64,000 nucleotides of DNA from Lachnospiraceae bacterium. Its GTDB lineage: Bacteria > Bacillota > Clostridia > Lachnospirales > Lachnospiraceae. The position numbers and the translations under genes are program-made. This document shows, in pieces, positions 43,123-52,306 of the stretch. The stretch's first letter is position 1. The number at the start of each line of letters is the position of its first letter. The notes under the pieces are model-generated. The model had not been told where the DNA came from, searched no databases, and was given only the letters and a program-made list of their open reading frames with translations. The DNA lies in NCBI GenBank assembly GCA_017446045.1, contig JAFSRP010000012.1:1-64000 (forward strand), written 5' to 3'.

Positions 43123-43839
43123 ATGGATCTGTATAAATATCATGAAAAGCATGTCCGGGTCGTGACCAGATTCGGAGATACGATTACCGGTGTAGCTGAT
43201 TATTTTCCTTCGGAATACTGTCTGCATGAGTATGGCGAAGATGAAGACTGTGTGATTATCGGAGATATCCTTGTTTACAATTCGAGTATCGTTTCCATAG
43301 AGGAGATCGAAGTGCATGGTACCGCAGAGCTGAGAACAGAAAGACTTAAACTGCGCAGATACCGTCCTGAGGATGCTATCGACCTTTACAGGGCATTCGG
43401 TACTGACTCGTCAACGTATGAGTACACCGGCTGGAATCCTTATGCCACAGAAGAGATGGCGTTGGAGACCGTACGCCGGTTCATCACCGGTTATGAGGAT
43501 GAGCATTTTTACGCCTGGGTCCTTGATTCGGACGATGTTTTATTCGGAACGATCGGAGCTTATGACTACAGCGGCGACCGGATCGAAGTCGGTTACAGTA
43601 TTATACGGCCGGTCCGGGGACGCGGGTATGCGACGGAAGCTCTGAAAGCCGTTCTTATTTATCTGACAGAGAATGAAGGCATACCCTGTGTGACTGCCTG
43701 GTGTGCCGCATCGAATATCGGATCGGTCAGAACACTTGAAAAGGCGGGAATGAAACGGGTCCGCACAGAAAAAAGCGGCCTCGCGGTCGGCGACAGAGTT
43801 TTTGATAAACTGACGTACGAATACCGGAGACCGTTATGA
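43123..43839 (+). CDS. Sm-like domain fused to GNAT acetyltransferase
   Basis: This 238-residue protein has two parts. Residues 1 to ~66 form a small beta-barrel-like unit ('HVRVVTRFGDTITGVADYF...VYNSSIVSIEEIE' spread over 10-63) with the Sm1/Sm2 strand pattern of LSm proteins. Residues ~70-238 are a RimJ/RimL-type N-acetyltransferase with 'ERLKLRRYRPEDA' at the start and the acetyl-CoA loop 'RPVRGRGYATEAL'. It may acetylate a protein N-terminus or small amine, with the barrel as a docking or RNA-binding module. AAAGGAGAC precedes the start. It lies just after a terminator and appears monocistronic. Confidence 0.82.
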   Translation: MDLYKYHEKHVRVVTRFGDTITGVADYFPSEYCLHEYGEDEDCVIIGDILVYNSSIVSIEEIEVHGTAELRTERLKLRRYRPEDAIDLYRAFGTDSSTYEYTGWNPYATEEMALETVRRFITGYEDEHFYAWVLDSDDVLFGTIGAYDYSGDRIEVGYSIIRPVRGRGYATEALKAVLIYLTENEGIPCVTAWCAASNIGSVRTLEKAGMKRVRTEKSGLAVGDRVFDKLTYEYRRPL

Positions 43840-43894
43840 AACTTTACAAAAGTCCGGGACTGGATCGGAAAAGGGATGGATCAGTATGTTTTGT

Positions 43895-44842
43895 TTACAG
43901 ATGCAAGTCTTCATCTGTGACTTCGCCTTTGGCGACGATATTGGTGGGACCGGTCAGATAAATGCCGCAGGCCGGGACAGAAGAGGAGTCCCCGTTCAGT
44001 TCTTCAATATCTACAAAAAGGTCTCCTCCGCGCATGGAAAAATGGATCCCGGAACTGCCGGCTCGGCCGGACAGGGAAAGTACAGCTGCCACAGAGCCCG
44101 TCCCGGTGCCGCAGGCATAGGTGAAATCCTCGACCCCGCGTTCAAACGTGCGCTCGAATACCACCTGGCTGTCGGTCAGTTCAAAAAAGTTGACATTGGC
44201 GCCCTTGGGGAGATCCCTGTGCCAGCGAAGCGCACGGCCCAGTTCACGAAGATGAGTTTCGTCCGCATCCTGAAGATGAATACTACCGGAAGCCTGATGG
44301 CAAAGCCGGGCCACTGTTCCGGCGTACTCCACCGCGAGGTGGGGAAGACCCGGGCAGCCGAGTTCGACATATGAGCAGGGGATGATGATCCTTTCCGGTA
44401 ATGTCCCGGTTTCAAACGGAAGATCTTCCGGATACAGGACCAGTTCCTTGCGGAGCTCGATGACAGAAGGATCGTTGAGGCGGATCCGGTACATACGCGC
44501 AGAGATGCGTTCGCCGGTCACGATGCCGGCGGTGGTCTCGATCACCTGGCGGTCCGTGCCGCGTGCCAGTCCGTTTTCATATATATAGCGGCAAATGCAG
44601 CGCGCGCCGTTACCGCACATTTCTCCGACGCTTCCGTCGGAATTATAAAACAGCATGCGGATATCCGCATCGGCGCCTTCCGAAGGCCGGTCGACTGCCA
44701 TCAGGCCGTCCGCTCCGATGGAAAGATGCCGTTCGCAAAGCGTTCTGGCGATCTCAGGGAAAGCTTCCGTGGGAAATCTCTCTTCGAGGTTGTTGAGGAT
44801 GATAAAGTCGTTGCCTGCGCCGTTCATTTTCCAGAATTTCAT
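43895..44842 (-). CDS. dapF: diaminopimelate epimerase
   Basis: This 315-residue enzyme has the two catalytic cysteines in the family contexts 'MCGNGARCICRY' (about residue 78) and 'YACGTGTGSVAAV' (about residue 235). The N-terminal 'KMNGAGNDFIIL' is also typical. It converts LL- to meso-diaminopimelate for lysine and peptidoglycan synthesis. The start at 44842 has a GGAGAAA site; a 16-residue longer frame has none. It is divergent from the NSS transporter gene and not in a lysine operon. Confidence 0.95.
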   Translation of the reverse strand: MKFWKMNGAGNDFIILNNLEERFPTEAFPEIARTLCERHLSIGADGLMAVDRPSEGADADIRMLFYNSDGSVGEMCGNGARCICRYIYENGLARGTDRQVIETTAGIVTGERISARMYRIRLNDPSVIELRKELVLYPEDLPFETGTLPERIIIPCSYVELGCPGLPHLAVEYAGTVARLCHQASGSIHLQDADETHLRELGRALRWHRDLPKGANVNFFELTDSQVVFERTFERGVEDFTYACGTGTGSVAAVLSLSGRAGSSGIHFSMRGGDLFVDIEELNGDSSSVPACGIYLTGPTNIVAKGEVTDEDLHL

Positions 44843-44983
44843 ATCATTTTCTCCAGTGCCTGAGATCCGGGATGACATCCAGTCGGACATCCCGATGATA
44901 AACCGTTACTGTAGTTTAATGTACCGACCGCTGAAAGTCAAGCGACAGCAGTTTACCGCGTTGACGTGAATATGTAAAAAACA

Positions 44984-45012
44984 TTGCCCATCAGGTGCCG
45001 GTATGTTAAAAT
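44984..45012 (+). promoter_or_regulatory. promoter of the NSS transporter gene
   Basis: TTGCCC (44984-44989) and TAAAAT (45007-45012) are 17 bases apart. The expected transcript start coincides with the first base of a terminator hairpin at 45019. Confidence 0.5.
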
Positions 45013-45018
45013 AGCAGG

Positions 45019-45057
45019 CAGTGACGCTTTACGATGATCGGAAGTCACTGTTTTTTT
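45019..45057 (+). terminator. terminator-like hairpin in the NSS transporter leader
   Basis: CAGTGAC (45019-45025) pairs perfectly with GTCACTG (45044-45050), followed by seven T. It lies between the promoter and the start codon of the transporter, with no gene between, so it looks like an attenuator or start-proximal terminator. Confidence 0.65.
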
Positions 45058-45075
45058 AAGGGGGATCTCTGCATT

Positions 45076-46413
45076 ATGGAAAAGAGAGAACGCCTCGGCA
45101 GCCGTCTCGGCTTTATCATGCTGTCGGCGGGATGTGCGATCGGGTGCGGCAATGTATGGAAGTTCCCATGGATGTGCGGGCAGTTCGGCGGCGGCGGATT
45201 CATACTGGTCTACCTGCTTTGCCTGATCTTTTTGGGACTGCCGGCACTGGTGATGGAATTTTCTGTAGGGCGTGCCGCGCAGACCAGTCCGGTCCGTATG
45301 TACGGCAGGCTTTCGAAGCCCGGTTCCAAGTGGAGCATCTGGGGATATATCGCCCTGATCGGCAACATTGCCTTAATGGCTTTCTACTGCGTTGTGACCG
45401 GCTGGATCATCTATTATTTCTGCCGTTTTGCCACAGGGTCCATTGGATCGCTGGGCTTTGTGCCGATGATCACGAGCCCCGGGATCAATGTGGTCTTCCT
45501 GCTGGTGACCGTTACAGCCGCGTTCATTATTCTGAGCTTTGATCTTCAGAGCGGGCTGGAGCGCGTGACCAAGATCATGATGGTGGCCCTTCTGATGCTT
45601 ATGATCACACTGGCAGGGCACAGCCTGACGCTTCCGGGAGCGGCAGAGGGATTAAAGTTTTATCTGATCCCCGATTTTTCCAAGATCAACGGTTCAGTGA
45701 TCGTCGGCGCCATGAACCAGGCATTCTTTACGCTGTCAGTCGGAATGGGCGGCATGGCGATCTTCGGCAGCTATATAGACAAGGACCGGGCACTGATGGG
45801 TGAGGCAGTGAATGTCATCCTTTTAGACACTTTTGTCGCGGTGCTGGCAGGCCTGATCATGTTCCCGGCATGCTTTTCTTACGGACTGGAGGTCACGGCG
45901 GGACCGAGCCTGCTGTTCGATACCATGGCCAGCGTTTTCAACAATATGGCAGGCGGCAGGATCTGGGGCACGCTCTTTTTCCTATTCATGGTCTTTGCGG
46001 CTATGTCTACGGTCCTGGGTGTCTGCGAGAATATCCTGGCAATGATCCGTGAGCTTACGGGATGGTCCCGTCCGAAGGGGAGCCTGATCTGCGGCATTGT
46101 CATCTTCCTTCTGGGGCTGACCACCGCGCTCGGCTTCAGTGCACTGCATTTCCAGCCTTTTGCGGAAGGCAGTACATGGCTGGATTTCTGGGATTTCGTC
46201 GTATCGACCAATGTGCTTCCTCTTGGTTCCCTGGTATTGGCACTGTTCTGCTGCAATAAGTTTGGATGGGGATGGGACAGCTTCGTGGAGGAGGCCAATG
46301 CAGGCAGGGGCATGAAAGTGCAGCCCTGGATGAAGCCGGTTTTTCGCTGGTTTGTTCCGGCAGTGATCATTTTCATTTATATCTACGGCATGGCAACTTT
46401 CGCCTGGTCGTAA
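45076..46413 (+). CDS. sodium-dependent amino-acid transporter (NSS/SNF family)
   Basis: This 445-residue protein has about eleven helices. 'SAGCAIGCGNVWKFPW' in helix 1 and 'FSVGRAAQTSPVRMYG' near helix 2 are the NSS hallmarks. Bacterial relatives (TnaT, MhsT, LeuT) carry tryptophan, other aromatic or branched amino acids with Na+. The next gene on the same strand is an orphan tryptophan synthase beta subunit, which favours tryptophan or an indole-related substrate. The start at 45076 follows AAGGGGGA; a longer frame would read through the leader terminator. Confidence 0.92.
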   Translation: MEKRERLGSRLGFIMLSAGCAIGCGNVWKFPWMCGQFGGGGFILVYLLCLIFLGLPALVMEFSVGRAAQTSPVRMYGRLSKPGSKWSIWGYIALIGNIALMAFYCVVTGWIIYYFCRFATGSIGSLGFVPMITSPGINVVFLLVTVTAAFIILSFDLQSGLERVTKIMMVALLMLMITLAGHSLTLPGAAEGLKFYLIPDFSKINGSVIVGAMNQAFFTLSVGMGGMAIFGSYIDKDRALMGEAVNVILLDTFVAVLAGLIMFPACFSYGLEVTAGPSLLFDTMASVFNNMAGGRIWGTLFFLFMVFAAMSTVLGVCENILAMIRELTGWSRPKGSLICGIVIFLLGLTTALGFSALHFQPFAEGSTWLDFWDFVVSTNVLPLGSLVLALFCCNKFGWGWDSFVEEANAGRGMKVQPWMKPVFRWFVPAVIIFIYIYGMATFAWS

Positions 46414-46513
46414 AAATGACGTTCCAATGTGACGACGGTTCACAGAGGGCCCGGCAAAAGACAAATTCAGCAGAAAAAGGCATTTATCAAAATTCCAATG
46501 AGAGGATGACAAG

Positions 46514-47773
46514 ATGAATAAATATCGCGATTTTGACAACTACCTGAAAGAGTATCCGAGTGTTGATGGTTATTTCGGAAAGTACGGCGGCAATTATCTG
46601 GATGATCCGGAGCTGATCAAAGCTTTCAATGAATATGCGGAGGCATATAATACCATCGCGCAGTCGGCGCAGTTTATCAATGAGCTCCGCCGCATACGAA
46701 GGGACTTTCAGGGCAGGCCGACACCGGTCTATCACTGTCAGAACCTTTCCAACCTGCTCGGCAGATTCCAGATCTACCTGAAGCGTGAGGATCTTAACCA
46801 TACGGGTGCACATAAGCTGAACCACTGCATGGGCGAAGGTCTGCTTGCGAAGTATATGGGCAAGAAGAAGCTGATCGCGGAGACCGGTGCCGGACAGCAC
46901 GGAGTGGCACTTGCGACGGCAGCTGCGTACTTCGGACTGGAATGTGATATCTACATGGGAGAGGTCGACATCGTCAAGCAGGCACCCAACGTGACCCGCA
47001 TGAAGATGCTCGGCGCGAATGTCGTACCCGTGAGTTTTGGCTTAAAGACCCTGAAGGAAGCAGTGGATGCAGCCTTTATGGCTTACGCGAAAGAGTATAA
47101 GGATGCGATCTACTGTATCGGTACTGCTGCCGGTCCTCATCCCTTCCCCCTTATGGTCAGGGACTTCCAGTACGTAGTCGGCGAGGAGGCAAGGTCTCAG
47201 TTCGTGGAGATGACAGGACACCTGCCGGATCAGGTCATGGCGTGTGTCGGCGGCGGTTCCAACTCGATCGGTACTTTCACACCTTTCCTTGCGGATCCGG
47301 TGGAGCTTGTCGGCGTGGAGCCTCTTGGGCGCGGACCGAAGCTCGGCGACCATGCAGCTTCGATCACTTATGGTAAGGAGGGCGTCATGCACGGCTTCAA
47401 CAGCATCATGCTGGCTGATGAGAACGGCGACCCTGCGCTGGTCTATTCCAATGCCAGCGGACTCGATTATCCCGCAGCGGGTCCGGAACACGCATTGCTG
47501 CATGATATGGACCGCGTCAAATATGTGACCATCGGTGATGAGGACGCGATCGAGGCACTGTTCCTGCTTTGCCGTCACGAGGGCATCATCCCTGCGATCG
47601 AAAGCTCCCATGCGCTGGCGCACGCCATCCGCGTCGCCAGGACCGGCGTGACGGGTTCCGCACTGGTGACCCTCTCCGGCCGCGGAGACAAGGACCTTGA
47701 TTACGTCGTGGAACATTACGGCTATGGCGATGATTTCCTGAAGAAGATGGAAGAGAAGAGAAACGCGAAATAA
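46514..47773 (+). CDS. trpB: tryptophan synthase beta subunit, without an adjacent alpha subunit
   Basis: This 419-residue PLP enzyme has the Schiff-base lysine in '[16 protein letters not shown]', '[11 protein letters not shown]', the glycine loop '[12 protein letters not shown]' and '[10 protein letters not shown]'. It joins indole and serine to make tryptophan. Length and motifs fit the TrpB1 type. No trpA or other trp genes are nearby; the neighbour upstream is an amino-acid importer. An indole-scavenging or serine-deaminating role is therefore possible. GAGAGGATG lies before the start. Confidence 0.93.
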   Translation: MNKYRDFDNYLKEYPSVDGYFGKYGGNYLDDPELIKAFNEYAEAYNTIAQSAQFINELRRIRRDFQGRPTPVYHCQNLSNLLGRFQIYLKREDLNHTGAHKLNHCMGEGLLAKYMGKKKLIAETGAGQHGVALATAAAYFGLECDIYMGEVDIVKQAPNVTRMKMLGANVVPVSFGLKTLKEAVDAAFMAYAKEYKDAIYCIGTAAGPHPFPLMVRDFQYVVGEEARSQFVEMTGHLPDQVMACVGGGSNSIGTFTPFLADPVELVGVEPLGRGPKLGDHAASITYGKEGVMHGFNSIMLADENGDPALVYSNASGLDYPAAGPEHALLHDMDRVKYVTIGDEDAIEALFLLCRHEGIIPAIESSHALAHAIRVARTGVTGSALVTLSGRGDKDLDYVVEHYGYGDDFLKKMEEKRNAK

Positions 47774-47811
47774 TAAGGAATACGAAAAGAAAGAAACGCA
47801 AAACGAAATAA

Positions 47812-47845
47812 AAGTCCCCGGTGTGACATATCACACCGGGGACTT
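47812..47845. terminator. bidirectional terminator between trpB and the aminotransferase gene
   Basis: AAGTCCCCGGTGTGA (47812-47826) pairs perfectly with TCACACCGGGGACTT (47831-47845). T-rich sequence follows on the minus strand (TTTTATTT). It ends two convergent genes. Confidence 0.9.
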
Positions 47846-47861
47846 CATGTTCAGAAAAAGA

Positions 47862-49040
47862 TCAGCGGTAACTCTCCATCAGTGCCTTGAAGGCGGGCAT
47901 GGAGTTCTCGATCGTCGAGCGGGCTACACAATAGGAGATGCGGACATAGCCCTCGCAGCCGAAATCATTGCTGGCAGGAAGCAGCAGTTCATATTTCTTC
48001 GCGCGCTCGCTGAAGGCAAGGGCATCCGGTTCCAATGCTTTCATGAAAAGGTAAAAGGCGCCCTGCGGCTCGACGAACTCATAGCCGAGCTCCCGGAGGC
48101 CGTTGCACAGGATGTCGCGGTTGGTCTTGTACTCAGACACATCGGAGTAACTGCCGAGGCTCCGCTCAATGACCCGCTGGAAAAGTGCCGGCGGGTTGAC
48201 ATAACCCAAACCTCTTGCCGCACCGACGAGGGAAGCGTAGACATTGGCCGCGTCATTCATTTTCGGGTTGACGGCAAAGTATCCGATACGCTCGCCCGGG
48301 ACGGAGAGTGCCTTTGAGAAGGAATAGCACATGATGGAGTCATCGTAGTAGTTGAGCGGACATGCATACTCAAAACCATCGTAGACGATCTCCCGGTAGG
48401 GCTCATCACTGATCAGATAGATGGTGCTGCCGGTCTTTGCCTCCTGTTCGCGGAGCAGGTCGCCAAGCTGGTTCAGTTCTTCAGCACTCACGACGGCACC
48501 GGACGGGTTGTTCGGAGAGTTGATGATCAGAGCTTTGGTCCGGTCCGTAAGGGCGGCACGGATACCGTCAAGGTTGAGTGAGAAATCCTCAGCCGGGGGC
48601 ACGACCACGACCTGAGCGCCTGCGCATTCGGAAAAGACACGGTATTCAGTAAAGAATGGCGCCAGGCAGATGACCTCGTCGCCGGGTATGATCACACCAT
48701 GCAGGCTGGCAGTCAGCGCTGCTGCCGCACCGGTAGAGATATAGAGAAGATCCGGCCCGATACCGAGATCAAAGCGCGCGTTGAGGTCGTCCGCGATCTT
48801 TGCGCGAAGTGAAGGGATGCCGGCTGCTGTCGTATAGGCGTGTACAGTATTACCTTCCTCGCGGATGATGTCGATGATGGACTGGTTGACGATCGCCGGC
48901 GGAAGGACGCTCGGGTTGCCAAGTGCAAAGTCGTAGACATGATCCGCTCCGATCTCCTGTTTCCTGCGGACACCGTAAGCGGACAACTCACGCATGCAGT
49001 TTCGGCTCACGCCCCAGGAAAGTGTTTTCTCAGGTAACAT
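47862..49040 (-). CDS. PLP-dependent aminotransferase (aspartate aminotransferase-like)
   Basis: This 392-residue class I/II aminotransferase has 'FALGNPSVLPP' at the N-terminus, 'YISTGAAAALTASL', 'LIINSPNNPSGAVV', 'LISDEPYREIVYDG' with the PLP Asp, and the Schiff-base Lys in 'SFSKALSVPGERIGYFA'. It should transfer amino groups between an amino acid and a keto acid; the substrate is not fixed. The start at 49040 follows AAGGAGGAA, and a 44-residue upstream extension has no such site. Confidence 0.9.
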   Translation of the reverse strand: MLPEKTLSWGVSRNCMRELSAYGVRRKQEIGADHVYDFALGNPSVLPPAIVNQSIIDIIREEGNTVHAYTTAAGIPSLRAKIADDLNARFDLGIGPDLLYISTGAAAALTASLHGVIIPGDEVICLAPFFTEYRVFSECAGAQVVVVPPAEDFSLNLDGIRAALTDRTKALIINSPNNPSGAVVSAEELNQLGDLLREQEAKTGSTIYLISDEPYREIVYDGFEYACPLNYYDDSIMCYSFSKALSVPGERIGYFAVNPKMNDAANVYASLVGAARGLGYVNPPALFQRVIERSLGSYSDVSEYKTNRDILCNGLRELGYEFVEPQGAFYLFMKALEPDALAFSERAKKYELLLPASNDFGCEGYVRISYCVARSTIENSMPAFKALMESYR

Positions 49041-49229
49041 AGGTTCCTCCTTATCATGGCTTTTTCGCTGTCGGGCACCTGCGTTGAAAAGATGAGCGGT
49101 GCCGGACGGAGAGCCGGTATATATCAGTGGTTTAATGCGATAAAGAATATTGTAATAATGTAACACTATCACATGGATAATGCAATAGAGGAATTCTTCG
49201 CATAACTGTAATAAAAACAGGGCCGTGTC

Positions 49230-50264
49230 TTACAGCATCACGGACAGCAGTTCATCCGCTGTGATCTGGCCAAGATAAAGACGAAGATCCGTTTCGGAGC
49301 TTATGTCGGAAAGCGCTTTTTCGAGAGTGCTTTTTTCATATGGAAGCCCCAGAAGATACTGTGTCAGTCCTTCGATCGGCTGAAGAGCCAGGAAATCACC
49401 ATGGATCGCGATCTCTGTAATAAGACCGCCGGCAACGTTGACACCTGCTTCTATTGTCCCGCCCGGAAAACGTTTCCTGTTGCGGTAGGCAAAACGGGGA
49501 GAGCGGCCATATGTCCAGTCCCAGGTATTGTACTTTTCATCCCTGAGGCGTTCTACCTCCCGGATCTCTTCCTTGTTTAAGATACTGACAGTCAGAGGTT
49601 CTGCGGGATGGCCAGCAGTTTCCTCCCCGCAGTATGCGGCAAGCTGTTCACGGATCGTCTGACGGAAACTGCCGATATCCATGCCGGCGAAAGGACCGCC
49701 GAGCAGCGCTGTGCGTATGCAGCCGACACGGCTTTGCACAGATTTGGTGCTTTTGGATTCGAATTTGGAAGGGTCCGCATGGAGCGCCCGGGCGATCGTT
49801 TCCGGATCTGTATCAAAGAGCAGCGTTCCGTGGTACAGGATACGCTTTCCTTCAATACGCTGTGCGGTACCGGAGACTTTTTTCTGATTGACGAGAATGT
49901 CGTTGCGGCCGGAAGCTTCGGCATCAAGGCCCAGGCATCTGAGGGCGCGCACCACTGCATCCGTAAATATACGGATGGGACGGTCAGCATCGTCCCGGAA
50001 GTCCGTGATGAAGGAGTAGTTCAGATTGCCGAGATCATGGTAGACCGCACCGCCGCCGGTCGTGCGCCGCACGACCCGTATCGAATGTGATTTTATGAAG
50101 TCTTCATTGATCTCTTCCAGTGTATTCTGGTTCCGCCCGACGACGACTGTACGGTCATTCTGCCACAGCATAAGATAGTTGCCATCAAGACGGCGGGTAA
50201 GGACATACTCCTCAAAAGCCAGATTGTAGGCAGGATCAACGGACCCGGTCTCCATATAGTACAT
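49230..50264 (-). CDS. lplA: lipoate-protein ligase
   Basis: This 344-residue protein has the biotin/lipoyl ligase fold. 'VVRRTTGGGAVYHDLGN' is the lipoyl-AMP binding loop, and 'GRNDILVNQKKVSGTAQR' provides the catalytic lysine. 'RILYHGTLLFDTD' is also typical, and the C-terminal accessory domain (~260-344) is present. It activates free lipoate with ATP and attaches it to E2 or GcvH proteins. It is the last gene of a minus-strand group, 21 bases after nudC, with GAAGGAAG upstream. Confidence 0.93.
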   Translation of the reverse strand: MYYMETGSVDPAYNLAFEEYVLTRRLDGNYLMLWQNDRTVVVGRNQNTLEEINEDFIKSHSIRVVRRTTGGGAVYHDLGNLNYSFITDFRDDADRPIRIFTDAVVRALRCLGLDAEASGRNDILVNQKKVSGTAQRIEGKRILYHGTLLFDTDPETIARALHADPSKFESKSTKSVQSRVGCIRTALLGGPFAGMDIGSFRQTIREQLAAYCGEETAGHPAEPLTVSILNKEEIREVERLRDEKYNTWDWTYGRSPRFAYRNRKRFPGGTIEAGVNVAGGLITEIAIHGDFLALQPIEGLTQYLLGLPYEKSTLEKALSDISSETDLRLYLGQITADELLSVML

Positions 50265-50285
50265 GTATTTCTTCCTTCGGGATCT

Positions 50286-51170
50286 TCAGATATCGGCCTT
50301 CGGGGCATCTATATAGCGGAAGCAGGACTCCTGTCCATGGCGGAACCATTCGATCAGGTTGTCGGTCATACTGGTCAGGTTCTTTCTGGGCGGAAGATCT
50401 TCCCGGCTGACCCAGAGGAGCTCGGACAGTTCTTCCTTCTGCATTTTCAGAGGAAGACGGCTGTCTGCTTCGGCATAATAACCGGCGATCGTTGTCTGGG
50501 AGAAAGGCCACGGCTGGCTGCCTGTATAACGGATATTCCGGACCTCCAGTCCCGTTTCCTCACGGATCTCTCTCCGTACGGTATCTTCATAGCTCTCCCC
50601 GATCTCGACATAGCCTGCCAGCAGGACGTACTGACTGTTCCGCGGATCGAAATGTTTCCTGTTGTATCGGGCTACCAGCATCCTGTCACCGTCCAGCACC
50701 GCCACGATCACGATGGGATTGATCCTGGGGAAGGTTATATTTCCGCAGGACGGACAGACCATAGCCCTGGCGGACTCGCTGTGGATATTGGCATGTCCGC
50801 ATCTGCCGCAAAAACGGCTGGTCTCATACCAGTGTGCAAGATGCGCACCGACTGCCGCTGCAAAAGACAGCCAGTTTGGGTCCTTTCCCCGAACAGCCAG
50901 CGGGTGCTCCCAGTGCCAGTCATCGCAGGTAGGGAGATCCCGGTCACACAGGAAGAATGCCGTCTCGTCGATACGAAACAGGAAATGCAGGTCCTCTTTC
51001 CGGACGCCCCAGATCGTTTCGGTTTCCTCTGCTGTGGGGAGTGAGACACACTCTTCATTACATTTGCATAAGATCCTTTGCTTATAGCAGATGATCACAG
51101 GGGACTCGTCTGCGGGCTGTATAGGATCAAACCGATTATCAAAAGTATATGGGGAAATATCCTGGATCAT
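50286..51170 (-). CDS. nudC: NADH pyrophosphatase
   Basis: This 294-residue Nudix hydrolase has the NudC zinc ribbon ('FCGRCG' and 'CPSCG', about residues 120-145), the Nudix box 'GYVEIGESYEDTVRREIREE', and the NudC mark 'SQPWPFSQTTI' just after it. It cleaves NAD(H) or the NAD cap on RNA to NMN and AMP. The start at 51170 was chosen because GGAG lies 7 bases before it; from ATG 51176 the spacing would be 1 base. It is 21 bases upstream of lplA. Confidence 0.93.
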   Translation of the reverse strand: MIQDISPYTFDNRFDPIQPADESPVIICYKQRILCKCNEECVSLPTAEETETIWGVRKEDLHFLFRIDETAFFLCDRDLPTCDDWHWEHPLAVRGKDPNWLSFAAAVGAHLAHWYETSRFCGRCGHANIHSESARAMVCPSCGNITFPRINPIVIVAVLDGDRMLVARYNRKHFDPRNSQYVLLAGYVEIGESYEDTVRREIREETGLEVRNIRYTGSQPWPFSQTTIAGYYAEADSRLPLKMQKEELSELLWVSREDLPPRKNLTSMTDNLIEWFRHGQESCFRYIDAPKADI

Positions 51171-51273
51171 TCTCATTCTCCGATCTGACGTACTGCAGGA
51201 ACCTGTTTTATCAAGAATATATCTTTATTGTCCGGGTTTGTCAATTTGCGGATCGGAGGAGAAGGGACCTGGG

Positions 51274-52296
51274 TCAGACATACCGGCCGGTCTCTTCCAG
51301 TCTGAGATCGAGTCCGTACTCCTTAAGGAAGTATTCCTGAATGTCCTTCCGCATCGGCATCGTCTGCCGGATCCTGATCACCTCATGCCGGCAGCGTGAT
51401 CTGCAGATACCGCAGCCCACGCAGTGTTCCTGATCGATATGGATCCGCCCGTCTTCTCCCAGGGAGATTGCTTCGACCGGACAGGCGTTTTCACCGCGGA
51501 AACATTCCCCGCAGCCAATACACCTCGTGGTGTCGGCAACAGCTGTCCAGCCTGAAGGATGAAAACGATGGCGTTCTTTTTCAGTTGCGTTTCTCGCGAG
51601 CTTCATGGTAATACAGCAGCAGGGGCAGCAAAAACAGATCTCCAGAAAATGATCCATTAGATCGTTCGGAACGCCCCAGAGCATCTGTTCGACTTCGATC
51701 CACACCGCCTGTCCCATCAGGCCGGCTTTTGCTGCTTCATCCACTCTTGCGCAGGCTTCCTCGTAGCTTAACTGTCTTCCCAGTTCGTGCTTGACGACGA
51801 TCTTTGCTGCTTCTCCGAGGAAAAGACAGCCAAGGTCATGCGGGTATTCCGCACAGTCATTGGCATCACGGCAAAGACACCGGTCCATGCCGGCTATATA
51901 GCTTACCCGCTTCAGTGATTCCCTGATGAGATCCAGGGGAATGACCGTCTTCTCGCCTGCTTCCGTCACATCGATGTTCAGGGGCATGACGACCGTGCCG
52001 GTCGGCCGATCCATATCGGGGTAAAGCTTGATGGCTGTTTTATACAGCCTGGCCTTCCATCCGCCTGCTTTCATCCATACCGAATACTTCACAAAAATGT
52101 GATAGAGCCTGAGAGCGAGCGGCCACCTTTTTTTGCTCATGTACAGCAGGTTTTTCAGGATCCAGTTCCAGATCCCCAGACCGTCAGGTTTATTCTTATA
52201 AGGCGGAAAACCCACTTCCTTTCTGTCCAGGAGTTCCTGGTCGAGGTACAGGACATGGCCTTCACTGTCGATATTCATCTGTTGCTGATCGTTCAT
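51274..52296 (-). CDS. cysteine-rich 4Fe-4S ferredoxin-domain protein
   Basis: This 340-residue protein's C-terminal third contains two [4Fe-4S] motifs, 'CIGCGECFRGENACP' and 'CVGCGICRSRCRH'. Upstream are two more cysteine groups: 'CLCRDANDCAEYPHDLGC' (about residues 139-156) and 'CFCCPCCC' (about 222-229), six cysteines in eight residues. The N-terminal ~130 residues are unassigned and partly amphipathic. There is no signal peptide. It could be an electron carrier or a metallo-enzyme maturation factor. The gene directly upstream, 10 bases away, encodes a shortened HypA-like protein, so the two are co-expressed. Confidence 0.8.
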   Translation of the reverse strand: MNDQQQMNIDSEGHVLYLDQELLDRKEVGFPPYKNKPDGLGIWNWILKNLLYMSKKRWPLALRLYHIFVKYSVWMKAGGWKARLYKTAIKLYPDMDRPTGTVVMPLNIDVTEAGEKTVIPLDLIRESLKRVSYIAGMDRCLCRDANDCAEYPHDLGCLFLGEAAKIVVKHELGRQLSYEEACARVDEAAKAGLMGQAVWIEVEQMLWGVPNDLMDHFLEICFCCPCCCITMKLARNATEKERHRFHPSGWTAVADTTRCIGCGECFRGENACPVEAISLGEDGRIHIDQEHCVGCGICRSRCRHEVIRIRQTMPMRKDIQEYFLKEYGLDLRLEETGRYV

Positions 52297-52306
52297 ATCT
52301 TTCTTT

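Noticed and set aside
44891..46513. T-box leader controlling the NSS transporter or trpB
   Set aside because: No specifier loop or T-box sequence was seen; only a short terminator hairpin is present.
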